A stretch of DNA of 21,267 nt from the NCBI GenBank assembly GCA_024195585.1, contig SWBL01000554.1, forward strand, positions 1-21,267, given 5' to 3'. Position 1 is the stretch's first letter, and every line of letters begins with the position of its first letter. A program made the position numbers and the translations under genes. The stretch is from Aureobasidium sp. EXF-3400 (Eukaryota > Ascomycota > Dothideomycetes > Dothideales > Saccotheciaceae). Shown in pieces: positions 1 through 10,498 of this stretch. The notes under the pieces are model-generated. The model was not told where the DNA came from, ran no database searches, and was given only the letters and a program-made list of their open reading frames with translations.

Positions 1-1540
1 TTATACTATACTAGAATAGATAGATTAATTATAAAAGATAATTATACTATTCGAAATTTAAGTATAAGTTATAGATAGATAGATATTATTACCTAAATAT
101 TATAGGTATAAGTATTAAAGTTTACTAAGAACTACGCCTATAGCTTCTTTACTAAGCTTCTATAAGCGTATAAGGTTGCTCTAATACTACTAATATTTAA
201 GAAATAATCTATATAATACTCTATAGATTATATAGTAATCTCTTTATTTTCTTTATTAGATAAATCTTAAACTATATATAGTAAGTAATTAGATTTTTAT
301 AGGTAAGGAGTTAGATATATAGTAAGTAAGTTTAGATTCTTTAATATCCTTATTATAAATACTAGTATAAGCGTCTTTTATAACTTTTTAATATAAGCTT
401 TAATAGCTTACTACTCTCTTACTAGCTATATTCTAACCTTTAATCTAGGATAGACTAGAATATATTTAAATTATACCTTTATATTAATACTTATAGTACC
501 TTTTAGTCTATCTAAGCTACTACTTACTAAATAGTTACTTAAAGAAAAAAAGGTTTAATTATTAGTATTACTTTTATTAGTACTTTACTTAGTAGTAAGT
601 AATAAGTATACTATACTTTAATAAAGGCTAGCGTTTTAAGTATAATATAATTTATTACTTATATTCTTATAGAATATAAGATTAGATATAATATACTACT
701 ACCTAGTTATACTTATATCTTTATAAGTACTAATAATTTAGTATATTCTATTAAGCTTAAGGCTATTAACTAAAGGATTCTACTTAGTTATATTACTAAA
801 CTTTATAATATAGCTAGTCTTACTATCTTTCTTACTAGTAATATAAGTAGTTATATAGTAAGTCTTAGCCTTATTCCCTATTTAAATCTACTAATATTTA
901 TATAGACTAGTACTTAACTTCTTATTAATAGTAGACTTTATATTAATTTATAGTAGGCTCTATTAGCCTATATACCTATTAGTACTTTATCTAAATATTT
1001 AACTAGTTAGTAGGATTTTTTAGTATTATTAAGTATTAATAAGATTCTACTTTTATAACTATTATTATAGATATTTTAATTACTAACCTAGTCTAGTTAC
1101 GTTATTTAATTACTAATTATCTAATATAGAATAATTAGGTTAAAGAAGATTAGTAAAAGATTAAAAAATTTAGAAAATAGTATTAAATACTTTTAAAGCT
1201 ATTATTCTTAGATTATAAACTTAGTAATATAGGGCGTTTCTTCTCTATATACGTATTAATTAGCCTATAAACTTTAAAGGTAGTTTAATAGTTTAAGGGA
1301 ACTTATATTATAGATTTATTTTTAACTTAAATAATAGGTAACTAAGAGTTAAAACTAATATAGTAGTTTTCTAATTCCCTTTAGCCTTAGATTTATAATG
1401 TTATTATTATTTAGACTTATCTATCTAGTAGCTATAGGTAATACCCTAATTTGCCTTTATACTTTATTTCTAGCTATACCTAATAATTACCTCTACGTTA
1501 TAGCTAGCTTTATTATCTTACTAGACTAAGCCCTAAGATT
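1..1540. repeat. AT-rich, RIP-like degenerate repeat island (left)
   Basis: This stretch is very rich in A and T, dominated by TA steps, and almost free of CG dinucleotides, in sharp contrast to the balanced composition after about 1860. No open frame of even 60 codons is present. That pattern is what repeat-induced point mutation leaves in transposon copies of filamentous ascomycetes. I cannot tell which element it came from; no terminal repeat or coding remnant is recognisable. Between 1541 and 1836 the composition moves gradually back to normal, and nothing is recognised there apart from possible promoter or lost 5' exon sequence of the next gene. Confidence 0.75.
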
Positions 1541-1836
1541 AGCGCATCGACGCTATTAAGCTAGCCTCTAGGTTAGCTTAATAGGCTTGTTGGCATTTAA
1601 GATTTTCTAGCGTGTTCCTTTAGAGCTTAAGTCTAGCGTGTAATACCCTAGAGATTATCTAAGAATAAAATCGGCTACGACGATTTGGCCGACTACTCCT
1701 ATTATCTAAGGTGCCTTAACTTCGTTCACTGCTTCTTCTAACCTAAGGCCGTATAAACCAGATTATGTACTTCTTCTGGCTGCTGATCTGATTCAGTGCT
1801 CTTAAGTATGCTGCCGTAACACAATAAGCAAGATGA

Positions 1837-3962
1837 CTAATCCGACGCGACGTTGTCGCGTCTGGATTGACGTACTCAAACACAACAGCAAGACAGCCCG
1901 ATGCAATATGTCTGGAGTCCGCAGAATCGTGCGCTCATGACATTCTTGCGTGGATAACCTCATCTTCGTCATGGTCTTATCATCACACCACGTTGTTCTA
2001 TAACGACGTAACGAGCACACAAAAGTTAGCTGGAACTGTCCTGGTCATTCCCAGCTTCGAGGCTACGTCCATGACGACACTAGATGATGGCCATCCACGT
2101 GTGGTCGGATTTGCTCAATCAACGTCAACCACGACAACAGTTGGTGGCCCCCTGAGATACACGACTTCCGTTGGACAATATCCAAGTCTCGCCTACAACA
2201 TGCCCCCATACAATGTTTCCGTCGCACCTTGTACGATCGCGCCGAACGACTGCCAATCTCTGTACGAGAGAAACGTATCATTGGTATATGAATACAACGC
2301 AAGCAAGATCTGTAGCTTTACTACAACATCATACCGGCCAGCAAATGGACAAGTATGCCAGGAATGTGTCTTGGTGGCCAATAATGCGACCCTGCTATAT
2401 TGGCCAGTCCGCACTGTCGAAGGTTCCGCGAGTCTCCGCAACGGGACAGTACAAACGATCGGACTCAGCAGGACGGCCGATGGACCGAATACCTTTGTTA
2501 CCAAAGGAATTACTATAACCTCGCCAAGCATAGGAATAGCTTTAAGTAGCTTGTCTCGCTATGACGATTGCTACACCACTGTTGCAAGCACTATAGTCGT
2601 AGTCCATCCATCTGAAGTACTGTCTATACGCAGTGCTAGAGCATGGGCACAGCATTGGCCTTTTGCCTTTCAAGATTTGAACTACAAGTGCCGATCACAG
2701 AACAGCTCGATCGAGTGGATACAAAACGAGCCGGGAGGCAACTGCTATCAACAAGTGCCCGCAGACGCCTATCTCACAGACGAGTCCGCATTTGGTTGGG
2801 ATGAATACTGTACATTCAAACTCTTGTCGTGCTTGCGGACCGAAGCTGATCATAACATTAGATCCAACCTCCACAGCTCCACCATTGACCATCGGGCCGG
2901 ACTATAAGCCTTATATTCTTCCACCATACACGATGACGAGCTCGGGCAGACAGCCTGTTCAACGAGACGAATTGCCAGATCGCAATTCCTGGCGTATGGT
3001 GAGAGAATGAACTTGCCGAGCTCTTGCTCATCTTACACAAGCTGACGTTTCACAGGGACCCTCCATCTGCTCTGCTGCCAGGGACTGCTGTCGATATACC
3101 CCAAGTTGCTTGGCAGACAGCAACGAGCACTTCCCCTCGAGATGCACCCAGCGTAGTGCCGTGAGTGTTGGAGCAATACATTCTTGACACTCTACTGACA
3201 GTTATACCCAGTGCTTCACCCTATACATTGCAACCAGGTTCAACCGCTGGAAGCCCCACACCGGCACGGCAGACCTCTACGACAAAGTCTTCGGCACAAC
3301 ATGACAGTGAGCCTGTCATTGCGGCGTCGTCATCGATAGTTGAGTCGCCCGCCCCTGCCGTCACGCCGACATCTTTGAACGACCCAGAGACAGTTTTGAC
3401 CATCATCTCACAAGATTCAGCAGCCTACACCATCATGCGTGAATCCAATTGGGTTCTTCTGGTCGCAGATGGGAACACTGCGCAATACCCAGAGTCAGCC
3501 ACGGATGGCTTTGCAGTTGGAAGTGTTACGCTCAGTGCTTCGGAAGTACTGAATGCGATGACACAGGCCGTCGCCGAGGCGGCTTCGCGCAGCGTACACA
3601 CGTCAACGGCAGCAAGCCAGCAAAACAGCGACACTACAGATCAGGCTAGTCCTTCAAGTAGTGTACATGCTGTCCCGATATTGCCTGCGAGCCAGACCGG
3701 TTCCGTCGCAAGCGGCTCCTTTACTTCAGGGGCTCTTTCAATTGGACATCCGTCGCCGGCAAGTGGTGCTGGATCTGGAAGCACATCTGGATCAGCCGCC
3801 TCACAAGATGCTACATCATCTACAGCACCAAGAAGTGCCTCATCCGCTATATCCACTAGCAGTACGCCTAGTATCCTCGCATCATCAGGAAGCCTGGTAC
3901 TTGAAATGCCGCTCATGGTCGGCTACATCACATCCTTAATACCATATCTCTTGTATATATAG
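1837..3962 (+). CDS. Ser/Thr-rich secreted, probably GPI-anchored surface protein (5' end unresolved)
   Basis: The main frame is open from 1837 but has no ATG before codon 68 of the stretch starting at the TTG at 1867, so the start and signal peptide are probably in an upstream exon I could not find, or were lost at the AT-rich island. Proposed exons are about 1837-2809, 2862-2998, about 3042-3160 and 3212-3962. The introns at 2810-2861 and 3161-3211 have good donor, branch and acceptor signals; the middle intron (2999 to 3041) is uncertain. The N-terminal part is Cys- and Thr-rich with many N-x-S/T sequons. The last exon encodes a long Ser/Thr/Ala/Gly-rich stalk ending in a hydrophobic tail (LMVGYITSLIPYLLYI), as in GPI-anchored fungal wall proteins. 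Overall style matches a broad class of uncharacterised ascomycete secreted proteins. No enzyme motif is seen. It has no copy of the cluster palindrome upstream and is probably just a neighbour. Confidence 0.6.
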
Positions 3963-4364
3963 CCTCCTCATTGTAATGATAATAGCTTGATATCTAGATA
4001 GTAGTCATTGTGAAATATTCGTGCCTGGGCATAATCTACGATATTGTGCCATGCCGAGTGCGTTTGGATGGTGTATGGGTGATACCGTAACGAACCATCT
4101 CGTTATTGTGTTATATCACGTAGACGCGTTGTAAGTGCTTAGACTTCTGTTCGTACTATGGTACGGGCTACGGATACCTTGCGTCATAGGAAGCTCTCCC
4201 GAAAGCTAGCAGGATTCGGGGCCGAACTGGGGAAGTACCTCATTCTTGCGATCGGCGTGCTACAAGGTCGTAAGATATAATACGTCGCTATCTCCTCTGT
4301 CGTCGACTAGCAGAATTACATCCTTGCCAGTCATCTGCACCACCCATTTCTCAATCCATCCACA
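3963..4364. other. intergenic region upstream of the small charged protein
   Basis: No coding frame is convincing here. The 3' part holds one perfect copy of the cluster palindrome (4215-4226) and a pyrimidine-rich leader (about 4280-4360) before the ATG at 4365. The first part is probably the 3' untranslated region of the surface-protein gene. Confidence 0.5.
4215..4226 (+). promoter_or_regulatory. cluster palindrome TTCGGGGCCGAA, copy 1
   Basis: This is a 12-base palindrome with arms TTCGG and CCGAA around a GG centre. It lies 150 bp upstream (start to start) of the ATG at 4365. The same 11-mer TCGGGGCCGAA recurs in the promoters of the phosphatase, sulfite oxidase and catalase genes. A CGG-N2-CCG inverted repeat is the kind of site bound by dimers of Zn2Cys6 regulators; binding here is inferred. 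Confidence 0.55.
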
Positions 4365-4654
4365 ATGTCTGCTCGTATGTAGATGTGGAGAATTTCTGTG
4401 TAACATGATTCTAATGTATAGCAGAGAATCACGAAAAGCACGGTCTTGTAGACAAGCTATTCCATCACAAGGAGAAAAGCGAAGACCAAGCCAAGCCTTC
4501 TGGTGTCACCTCAGGCCAGGAGAAGAAGCCATCTGAACTCGAGAAGCTGGAGCAGGACTTTAAAAAAGACGAAGCAAGCTTTAAAGAGTACATCAAGAAG
4601 GATGAGGAGATGCAGAGGGAGGGAAATGGAGCAGAGTATGGCGGTCTGATGTAG
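4365..4654 (+). CDS. small charged hydrophilic protein, 80 aa, unknown function
   Basis: Two exons, 4365-4374 and 4422-4654, are joined across a 47-nt intron with a GTATGT donor, a TTCTAAT branch region and a TATAG acceptor. The product has 80 residues. It begins MSAPENHEKHGLVDKLFHH and ends GAEYGGLM, and is mostly Lys, Glu, Asp and His with no hydrophobic core, signal peptide or membrane segment, so it is likely soluble and partly disordered. Residues about 40-70 could form a charged helix or short coiled coil. The ATG context (CACA ATG) is good for a fungal start. I do not recognise the family; it resembles the many small stress-type hydrophilic proteins of fungi only in general character. 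One cluster palindrome lies 150 bp upstream, which suggests co-regulation with the Moco and sulfite genes. Confidence 0.7.
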
Positions 4655-4969
4655 ACGTGTGCTTTGAGCTTATCCTATCACTAAACGCACCCTTTTGGAG
4701 AGAGACTCTTGAACGCAATGATGACGATGCAATGGAAATCTGAAGACAGAGCAGAGTTAGAGGTGGCGTTGTTGTCCGCACCTCGAAGAAACTCTTTGCG
4801 ACCCAAGTGTATACTCAGGTCCTGATCACAAAGGACATGATGTGTTGTTCACCAATGCCATTCCTACATCTATATACTTTCTAGGAGCCGAACTTCAGTT
4901 CCAGCGATAGATGTAAACCAGCGAGCACATACCATTAAATTGAGCTCGACCAGAGCGCTGAAGATTGTC
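4655..4969. other. convergent intergenic region
   Basis: This lies between the 3' ends of the small charged protein (+) and the phosphatase (-). No gene, repeat or clear structured element was seen; it should hold both 3' untranslated regions. Confidence 0.4.
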
Positions 4970-6506
4970 TCAGTTGAGCTTCGGGGAATGTTCAATCGCA
5001 GTCTCGGCTGCAATAGAATCGGCAACCTGAAGACGTCTCTTAGGCACAATTCTCCACCCTCCAAGGAGCACGATGATGATCTCAAGTCCCAGAACTACGG
5101 CAAGAGCGACCATAGCTCCAATGACACCATTGACGACAGGCCTCAGTCCGTTACCCGCGTGAGCGTTCGCATATACTGAAGGCGCCGTTGTGCTGGATCC
5201 ACTCGATGAGTTTGTCTTGGAAGCAGCACAGACGCCTTCGCTGTTTCCGCAAACATTGCACCATTGATCCGTCGAGCTGACAGCAAATTTCTGCATACCT
5301 GCAGTGAAGTCCTTCCATGAGAGTGCTTCTTGCTGAGATCCGAACAACGGATATACGCTGGGCGCTGCATTGGTGCTCGCAGTACCATTGGAGAAGAGGA
5401 ATCGCACGTACACATCACTCGTAGAGCGGTCGCTGGCAGTGTCTGAAGAGTTCGTAAACAACTCAAACACCATAGATGAAGCGTATGTCGCGATGCCACG
5501 GAAATCAGGATTTACCTGTGGCAAGTCTGCGAAGCCGAAGAACGAGGAGAACGTGGCGTATGCTCCGAATTGTATGGCAATCTTCTGTTTCCCGTTTGAG
5601 CTCAAAGTGCCGTTTAAGAATTCGAAAATCTGTCCCGCAAGCACCATGGCACTGATTCCTCGAACGTTGTCAGCGATGGACTCGCTCTCGTTGTATGCTA
5701 AACCCCATTCGTGGGTGTCGGCCAGGGTCTGAATTTGATGGAAGACGTCCTGAGTAATACGACCAGTTTCATTGAAGGAGGAATTATGGATCTCGGCGAC
5801 GTTGATGAGATCGTAGACTAGGGGTTGTCAGGAGGACTGCACATTGAATGTGGGGGAAGACTTAAGTACCTGAGTAGGCGTTCTTGAAGTTGACTTGAGA
5901 TTCGTTGAATGTGCTGTTGATTAACGGGTACAAGTCATTGTAGAAGTTTTGCGTAGTGTTCAACAGGTTGTTGTACTCGGCGCTTGAGAAAAAGCGATTC
6001 GAGCTTGTGGTAGCTTGATCACAGCCACTCGCACTTTGTAGCCAAGTATTGTCCTCACTGCCCGTCCCTGCCGCTACCGTGTTGACTGGGACGAGCTGGT
6101 AGCCGTTCAATGGTGCATCGACTTTGCTTCCGTCCCTCAGCGAGGTCGTGGCCAGCGTTTCGCCGACTGCAGGATACAGCCCTTGTGCAAAGCCAGTAGC
6201 AGAATTCTGCAAAACGACATCCTGCGGAGCAGACACCGAGATCTGAGACTGCACAACTATGTCGTTGCTAATGCCTTGAATCAGGAAGTCGGCATCGGAG
6301 GAGATGTAATGATCGCGATAGTATTGGCCTGCGCTGAACACCTGATCATAGCCAAGTGTGGTCAGGTTTGCTGGCGGGGTGGACTTTGCGGTACGATCTC
6401 CATGGCGATGGAAGATGTACACACCAATGACTTGCTCGTTATTGCTCTGAGCTGAGATCAAAGAGATAGGAACAAGTGCGAAGAAAGAGAGGATACTGAT
6501 CCACAT
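4970..6506 (-). CDS. histidine acid phosphatase (phytase-like), secreted and C-terminally membrane-anchored
   Basis: Exons are 6506-5870 and 5817-4970, separated by a 52-nt intron (GTACTT...CCCTAG), giving 494 residues. The ATG at 6506 is preferred to the longer open frame because it starts a clean signal peptide (MWISILSFFALVPISLISA). The nucleophile motif is RHGDRT with His35 and both Arg, typical of the branch-2 histidine phosphatase superfamily, which hydrolyses phosphomonoesters through a phosphohistidine. The second catalytic dipeptide, HD, is not evident: the corresponding strand appears to read GAYATF (about 297-302), so activity or proton donor may differ. Several N-glycosylation sequons are present. 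Residues about 440-467 form a membrane helix followed by Lys/Arg, so the enzyme should face the outside, anchored as a type I protein. Its promoter holds one cluster palindrome 331 bp upstream of the ATG. Family assignment is firm; substrate is unknown. Confidence 0.9.
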
Positions 6507-7447
6507 GGTTGGTGACTTGGAGCAGGTGCAGAGTAATTTCTGGCCATCTCTCACTAGGTTTATAAAGCTGAGGAACTCAATCAAACTACGCGGAGGTCAT
6601 GGCAGCTGGCCCGGATCGAGGGTGGTCGCTCACGCAGAACCTCTCAATGCAACATTTGATTGGACATCGTCGGCCGAGACTCAGAAAACCCCACTACCAA
6701 CAAACGAACCGAGCCATCAGAGCGATTCGCTCCAAGACCGGAAGGGTGATGAGCTTGCATACTCCTCTTCGGTGTGGCAACCAGAATTGGGCCGTTGCGG
6801 GGCTGCCGCAGGGAGCGTGAACATACCTGTCACAACTTCGGCCCCGAGTTGTCGCAGGATGCAGCTGAGAAACGCAGCTCGGTCATCAATCTCTAGTCCA
6901 AAGCTTGAGTGCGCTTATCGCGGAGAATCGGCAGAACAAACGAGGCTTGTTTCTCAGCAGGGTTGAGTCCTCCACTGACTTCGGGCCATACCAGCCCTCC
7001 GCGCGACGATACTTTGCGAGACATCGATAGCTTTCGCTGAACTCATCGATTGTGAACGCATGAATCGCTCTGACTAGACCTGGACGCTATTAGCTATCAT
7101 GTACATCTTGTATTGTCACCGGGAGTGGATCTTTGACATCCCACATTAGACGGGGACTTCATCATGACGGTTCTCATGCGCGAGTACACTGTGGATCCTG
7201 CCTCGAGACGAACTAATACTATTTGCGTGATGGGAATATGTTTCTAAGATAACGGTTTTTGAACAAGAGCGATCAATGATTTATGGACGCTCGGCGCTAT
7301 AGGTCGAGAGCATTTTGAAGCGATAGCGAAAGCCCGAGGCATGGATCTCGAGAGAAAACCACAAACCATCAGCCATCCCTGGAGGTTTCGACATACATTG
7401 CGCCAGCTGCGATGATCTCAAATGATCGGAACGAGTCGTACGCACAT
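6507..7447. other. intergenic region between phosphatase promoter and cnxABC 3' end
   Basis: The left part is the phosphatase promoter with the palindrome at 6837-6848. An open frame at 6505-6966 (+) has no recognisable protein features and overlaps that promoter, so I do not call it. The remainder to 7447 should hold the cnxABC 3' untranslated region. Nothing else is recognised. Confidence 0.4.
6837..6848 (-). promoter_or_regulatory. cluster palindrome CTCGGGGCCGAA (minus strand), copy 2
   Basis: Read on the minus strand, the same strand as the phosphatase gene, this is CTCGGGGCCGAA. It sits inside a longer imperfect palindrome: ACAACTTCGG on one side pairs with CCGAGTTGT on the other, with one extra base in the left arm. 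It is 331 bp upstream of the phosphatase ATG. The nearest gene on the other side ends, rather than starts, towards it. Confidence 0.5.
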
Positions 7448-9588
7448 CTAGACATGGGGTCCGTTCGGCTTCCAGTGCTTGTCTACGAATGTCCCGCTCT
7501 TGCCTCCAGCTTTGTAAGGTATCCTCGCCTGGCTCACGACCATCTGTTTGTCCACTGCTTTGCACATGTCGTAGACCGTCAAAGCAGCCACAAGTGCTGC
7601 TGTCATCGCTTCCATCTCTACACCAGTCGGGCCTACGCAGTCGACGCGAGCTTCTATCACCACTTGCCAGTAGTCTTTCTCACCACCAGCAGTTCGGTCG
7701 TGCCCATTGTGCTTCACAATGATGTCAATCTGAGCTTTACTGACTATGACCGGATGGCAAAGAGGTATCAGATCTGACGTTTTCTTAGCTGCAGCCAGTC
7801 CTGCTATCCTGGCCACACCAAGAACATCGCCTTTTTTGTTGCTATTCTCGCTGATGAGCAGGACAGGCCGAGAGTTGGAGAATTTCACGAAGGCACAAGC
7901 GATGGCTGTTCGGCGGGTCGAAAGTTTATCGCCGACATCTACCATATGTGCTTCACCCGATGAATTGATATGAGTGAGCTTCGTTGGGAGTGGAGTTGCG
8001 GCGTGTGTCTGAGGCAGTGACTCTTGGAATACATTCGAGCTAGGTTCGCTTTGGGCGTGGTTCGATCGGGCAAGATCCGGTTGGAAAGACCGAGTCGAGA
8101 AGAAACGCAGCCTCGGTAGCCACTGCCCACGAACCCCACCGTAAGGTCCTCGGAAGACACGAGAAGAGGCGAAAACCCCAAGGCTTCCACGACGATTCGC
8201 TCTCGCAAAAGTACACCATCCGCTTCCAGCTCCTTCGCGACTAGCTATAAGAATATCAGCAAACCGAGCCACAAGTGGAATCGGTGTTGAGAAGTTCTGA
8301 ACATTGAGGAACCGAAGTGTGAAATCATTCAACTCGAGACTTACCCACCAATCAAGATCATAGGTCTATTTTCCATGTTCTTCAGCTGGTCCATACCAGC
8401 ATGACCAGCTTCTTTCTTCTTCACAGCCCCCCCGATCACTCGGAGCAATTCAAGCTCTGTGATACTTGCTGGAGACTGGCTCTGTTCATTCTCAAGAGAA
8501 TCGAAGTGGTGCTCCCCCATCGGCTCGCCCTCATTGCCTTTGCGCAAGATATCACGAAGACTGACTTCCGCTTGACCGTGAAGACAAACCTTGATGTTGC
8601 CGTCAGAGGTAATACGCAGTCGATTGCAAGTATCGCAAAAGTTGTGTGTCATGCTCGTGATGAACCCGACGCGACCGAGGAAACCAGGAACCTGCCAGGT
8701 TTTGCTGACGTCGTTCTTCGCATCTTTGAGCCGATGAATGTCGGGGTGCGTGTCCTTGATGGTAGCCAATATCTCTGAATAGCTCATCATTTTTTCTCGG
8801 TTCCATTTGTTGCCCCCGAATGGCATGTACTCGATGAATCTCACTTCGAGATCATCAGTCCTTGTCATCTCAACAAAGGCAGGGATTTGGTGATCGTTGA
8901 GGCCACGCATGACCACGCTGTTGATCTTCATTTTGATCCCAGCCCCTTGAGCATTGAGCTCTTTGACTTTGTTGATGCTTTTCATGACGGCGTGGAACCC
9001 TTGACGCCTTGTCAAAATCTGGAATTGGAAGGGGTCGAGGGTGTCGAGTGATATATTGACGCCAGTGAGTCCTGCAGATACCAAATCATCAAGTCTCCTG
9101 TGGAGCGTTATGCCGTTGGTCGTGATGGCCAGCTCTTGCAACCCATACTTTCGTAACGTTCCGAGTCTTTGCATCAGAGTCACAATGTCCTTCCTCACAG
9201 TCGGCTCACCACCCGTCAAGCGAATTTTTGTGACACCCTGCTTTACGAATAGGGCGCTTAGGTAATAGATTTCCGCCGAAGTGAGAAGATCCTTGTCCGG
9301 CGAAAGTTGAATGCCATCTTCCGGCATGCAATATAGACAGCGCAAGTTACAACGTTCTGTCAGAGATATCCTTAAGTAGTCGTGCTGCCTGCTGAAATTG
9401 TCGGTCAGAAACTCCGAGAAGGGTTTTGCGTTCTTGGTTGCATGAAGACGATTCCGTTGAATATCAAAAGTACCCGAAGTGAGCGTTCTGATCTGGCCAT
9501 GGCGGGCAATCTTGACGTGTACGACCCCTTGTTTTGCTTGGTTGACAAGATTGCGGTAGCGAAGACTTCGCGGAAAGGAATACAGCAT
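7448..9588 (-). CDS. cnxABC: molybdenum cofactor biosynthesis protein, MoaA-MoaC fusion (GTP 3',8-cyclase plus cPMP synthase)
   Basis: Exons 9588-8345 and 8240-7448 give a 678-residue fusion. The MoaA half (1-415) is a radical-SAM enzyme: the first 4Fe-4S cluster motif has Cys80, Cys84 and Cys87 (CNLRCLYC), GGEP lies at 126-129, the second cluster uses Cys318, Cys321 and Cys335, and the half ends in Gly414-Gly415. The MoaC half (about 504-678) has LIPLCHP and the GPTGVEMEAMTAAL signature. Together they convert GTP to cyclic pyranopterin monophosphate, as in Aspergillus CnxABC and human MOCS1. The ATG at 9588 is chosen because it starts an Arg-rich, acid-free mitochondrial presequence (MLYSFPRSLRYR); an in-frame ATG at 9639 is an alternative. 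The linker (about 425-467) is also presequence-like. The intron at 8344-8241 decides between the MoaA form and the fusion (separate entry). A cluster palindrome lies about 300 bp upstream. Identity is certain; the start is less so. Confidence 0.93.
8241..8344 (-). promoter_or_regulatory. cnxABC: switch intron between MoaA and MoaC parts, with tandem acceptors
   Basis: The 104-nt intron begins with GTAAGT directly after codons GGT GG. Retention reads GGT GGG TAA, ending the protein at Ile-Gly-Gly. The 3' end reads TATAGCTAG, two AG acceptors four bases apart. Joining to the first (intron end 8245) gives GGT GGC TAG, again Ile-Gly-Gly then stop. Joining to the second (intron end 8241) gives GGT GGT CGC and continues into MoaC. 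A GCTGAT branch-like sequence lies just upstream of the acceptors. So two of three outcomes make a 415-residue MoaA with a free diglycine and one makes the fusion. The reading frames are seen directly; real isoform use is inferred. Confidence 0.7.
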
Positions 9589-10498
9589 CTTTGCAAAGAT
9601 CGAAAGACACAATGGAAATACAAGAGAGAAAAAGAGCATTCGCAAAGATTGTCTTGACGCATGTGCAAGCTTCAGTGGAGGAGATCTCAACGCAGTGTCA
9701 AAACTCACTCTACATCATGATGGAGAACTAAGTGGAAGCCGCCACATTGTATTCGCCAGATTTGCAAAACCCTGGCTGATCCCAAGACTCGCGATGAGAC
9801 GCGGGGTACTGCGTGAGGCGTCGAGGTGGAGTCGATCGGTGAGACAGCTCCACAGCGGATCACTGCAGGGCCTCGCGGCACCGAGTCTCTCGGGCCCGAG
9901 CTGCCAGATGGCGTCTCTCACGACATCGCATGTCGATCACCGGGCACTCCGAAAGTCCTTGCGCGGACCACGATCATGGACAGTAGGTTGAGATGACAGC
10001 AACGACCAGCTGCTGATGCGCTCAAATGCTCTCTCCCAACCGTTCCTAGTTTCGCGTCGCGTTTAGCTAGACCATCCTGTCAAGCGCAAGAATTTGCCAT
10101 TTTCGGGCCGCAAGGACTTGCCAGTTTCAGCGGGGCTCGGACAGAGATACTACCCTCAGCTTCACGGTAAATGACGTTCTTCCGTCTCCAAGGGCTGATG
10201 CACTTGCAAAGCCGTGTACAGGGGATAAAGCTTGCTTGATACTGCATCATGCATGAGTTCCGAGTCAATACTGTACACGACCAAGGATGAACAGCAGGAT
10301 TGTCTCAATCCTGTAAAGCTTCATCCCTGCAGCTTCAGCTATCGACACATTTTATCCAGTAGTGCTTACCATCGCACGGCGAATACCGGTATCGTGATTC
10401 CCGTCGGGACAAGTCAAGTAATGCATAGGCTGACAAGTTGATTCGAGCTCTGCTTCCTCGGCGAGACTGCCAGCTCAATCTCGAAGTGGTAGCTACCC
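9589..10498. other. divergent promoter region between cnxABC and the MoaD-type gene
   Basis: The two genes are transcribed away from each other. The region holds the palindrome CTCGGGCCCGAG at 9889-9900 and a weaker related sequence, TTCGGGCCGCAA with N1 spacing, at about 10102-10113. Open frames here show no family features and are not called. Confidence 0.5.
9889..9900. promoter_or_regulatory. cluster palindrome CTCGGGCCCGAG, copy 5 (variant centre)
   Basis: This is a perfect 12-base palindrome with the same TCGG-N2-CCGA frame as the other four sites but a GC centre. It lies about 300 bp upstream of the preferred cnxABC ATG and about 600 bp upstream of the MoaD-type frame, so it could serve either gene. 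Confidence 0.45.

Noticed and set aside
6505..6966. 153-codon open frame opposite the phosphatase start
   Set aside because: It overlaps the phosphatase signal peptide and promoter on the other strand and shows no protein character.
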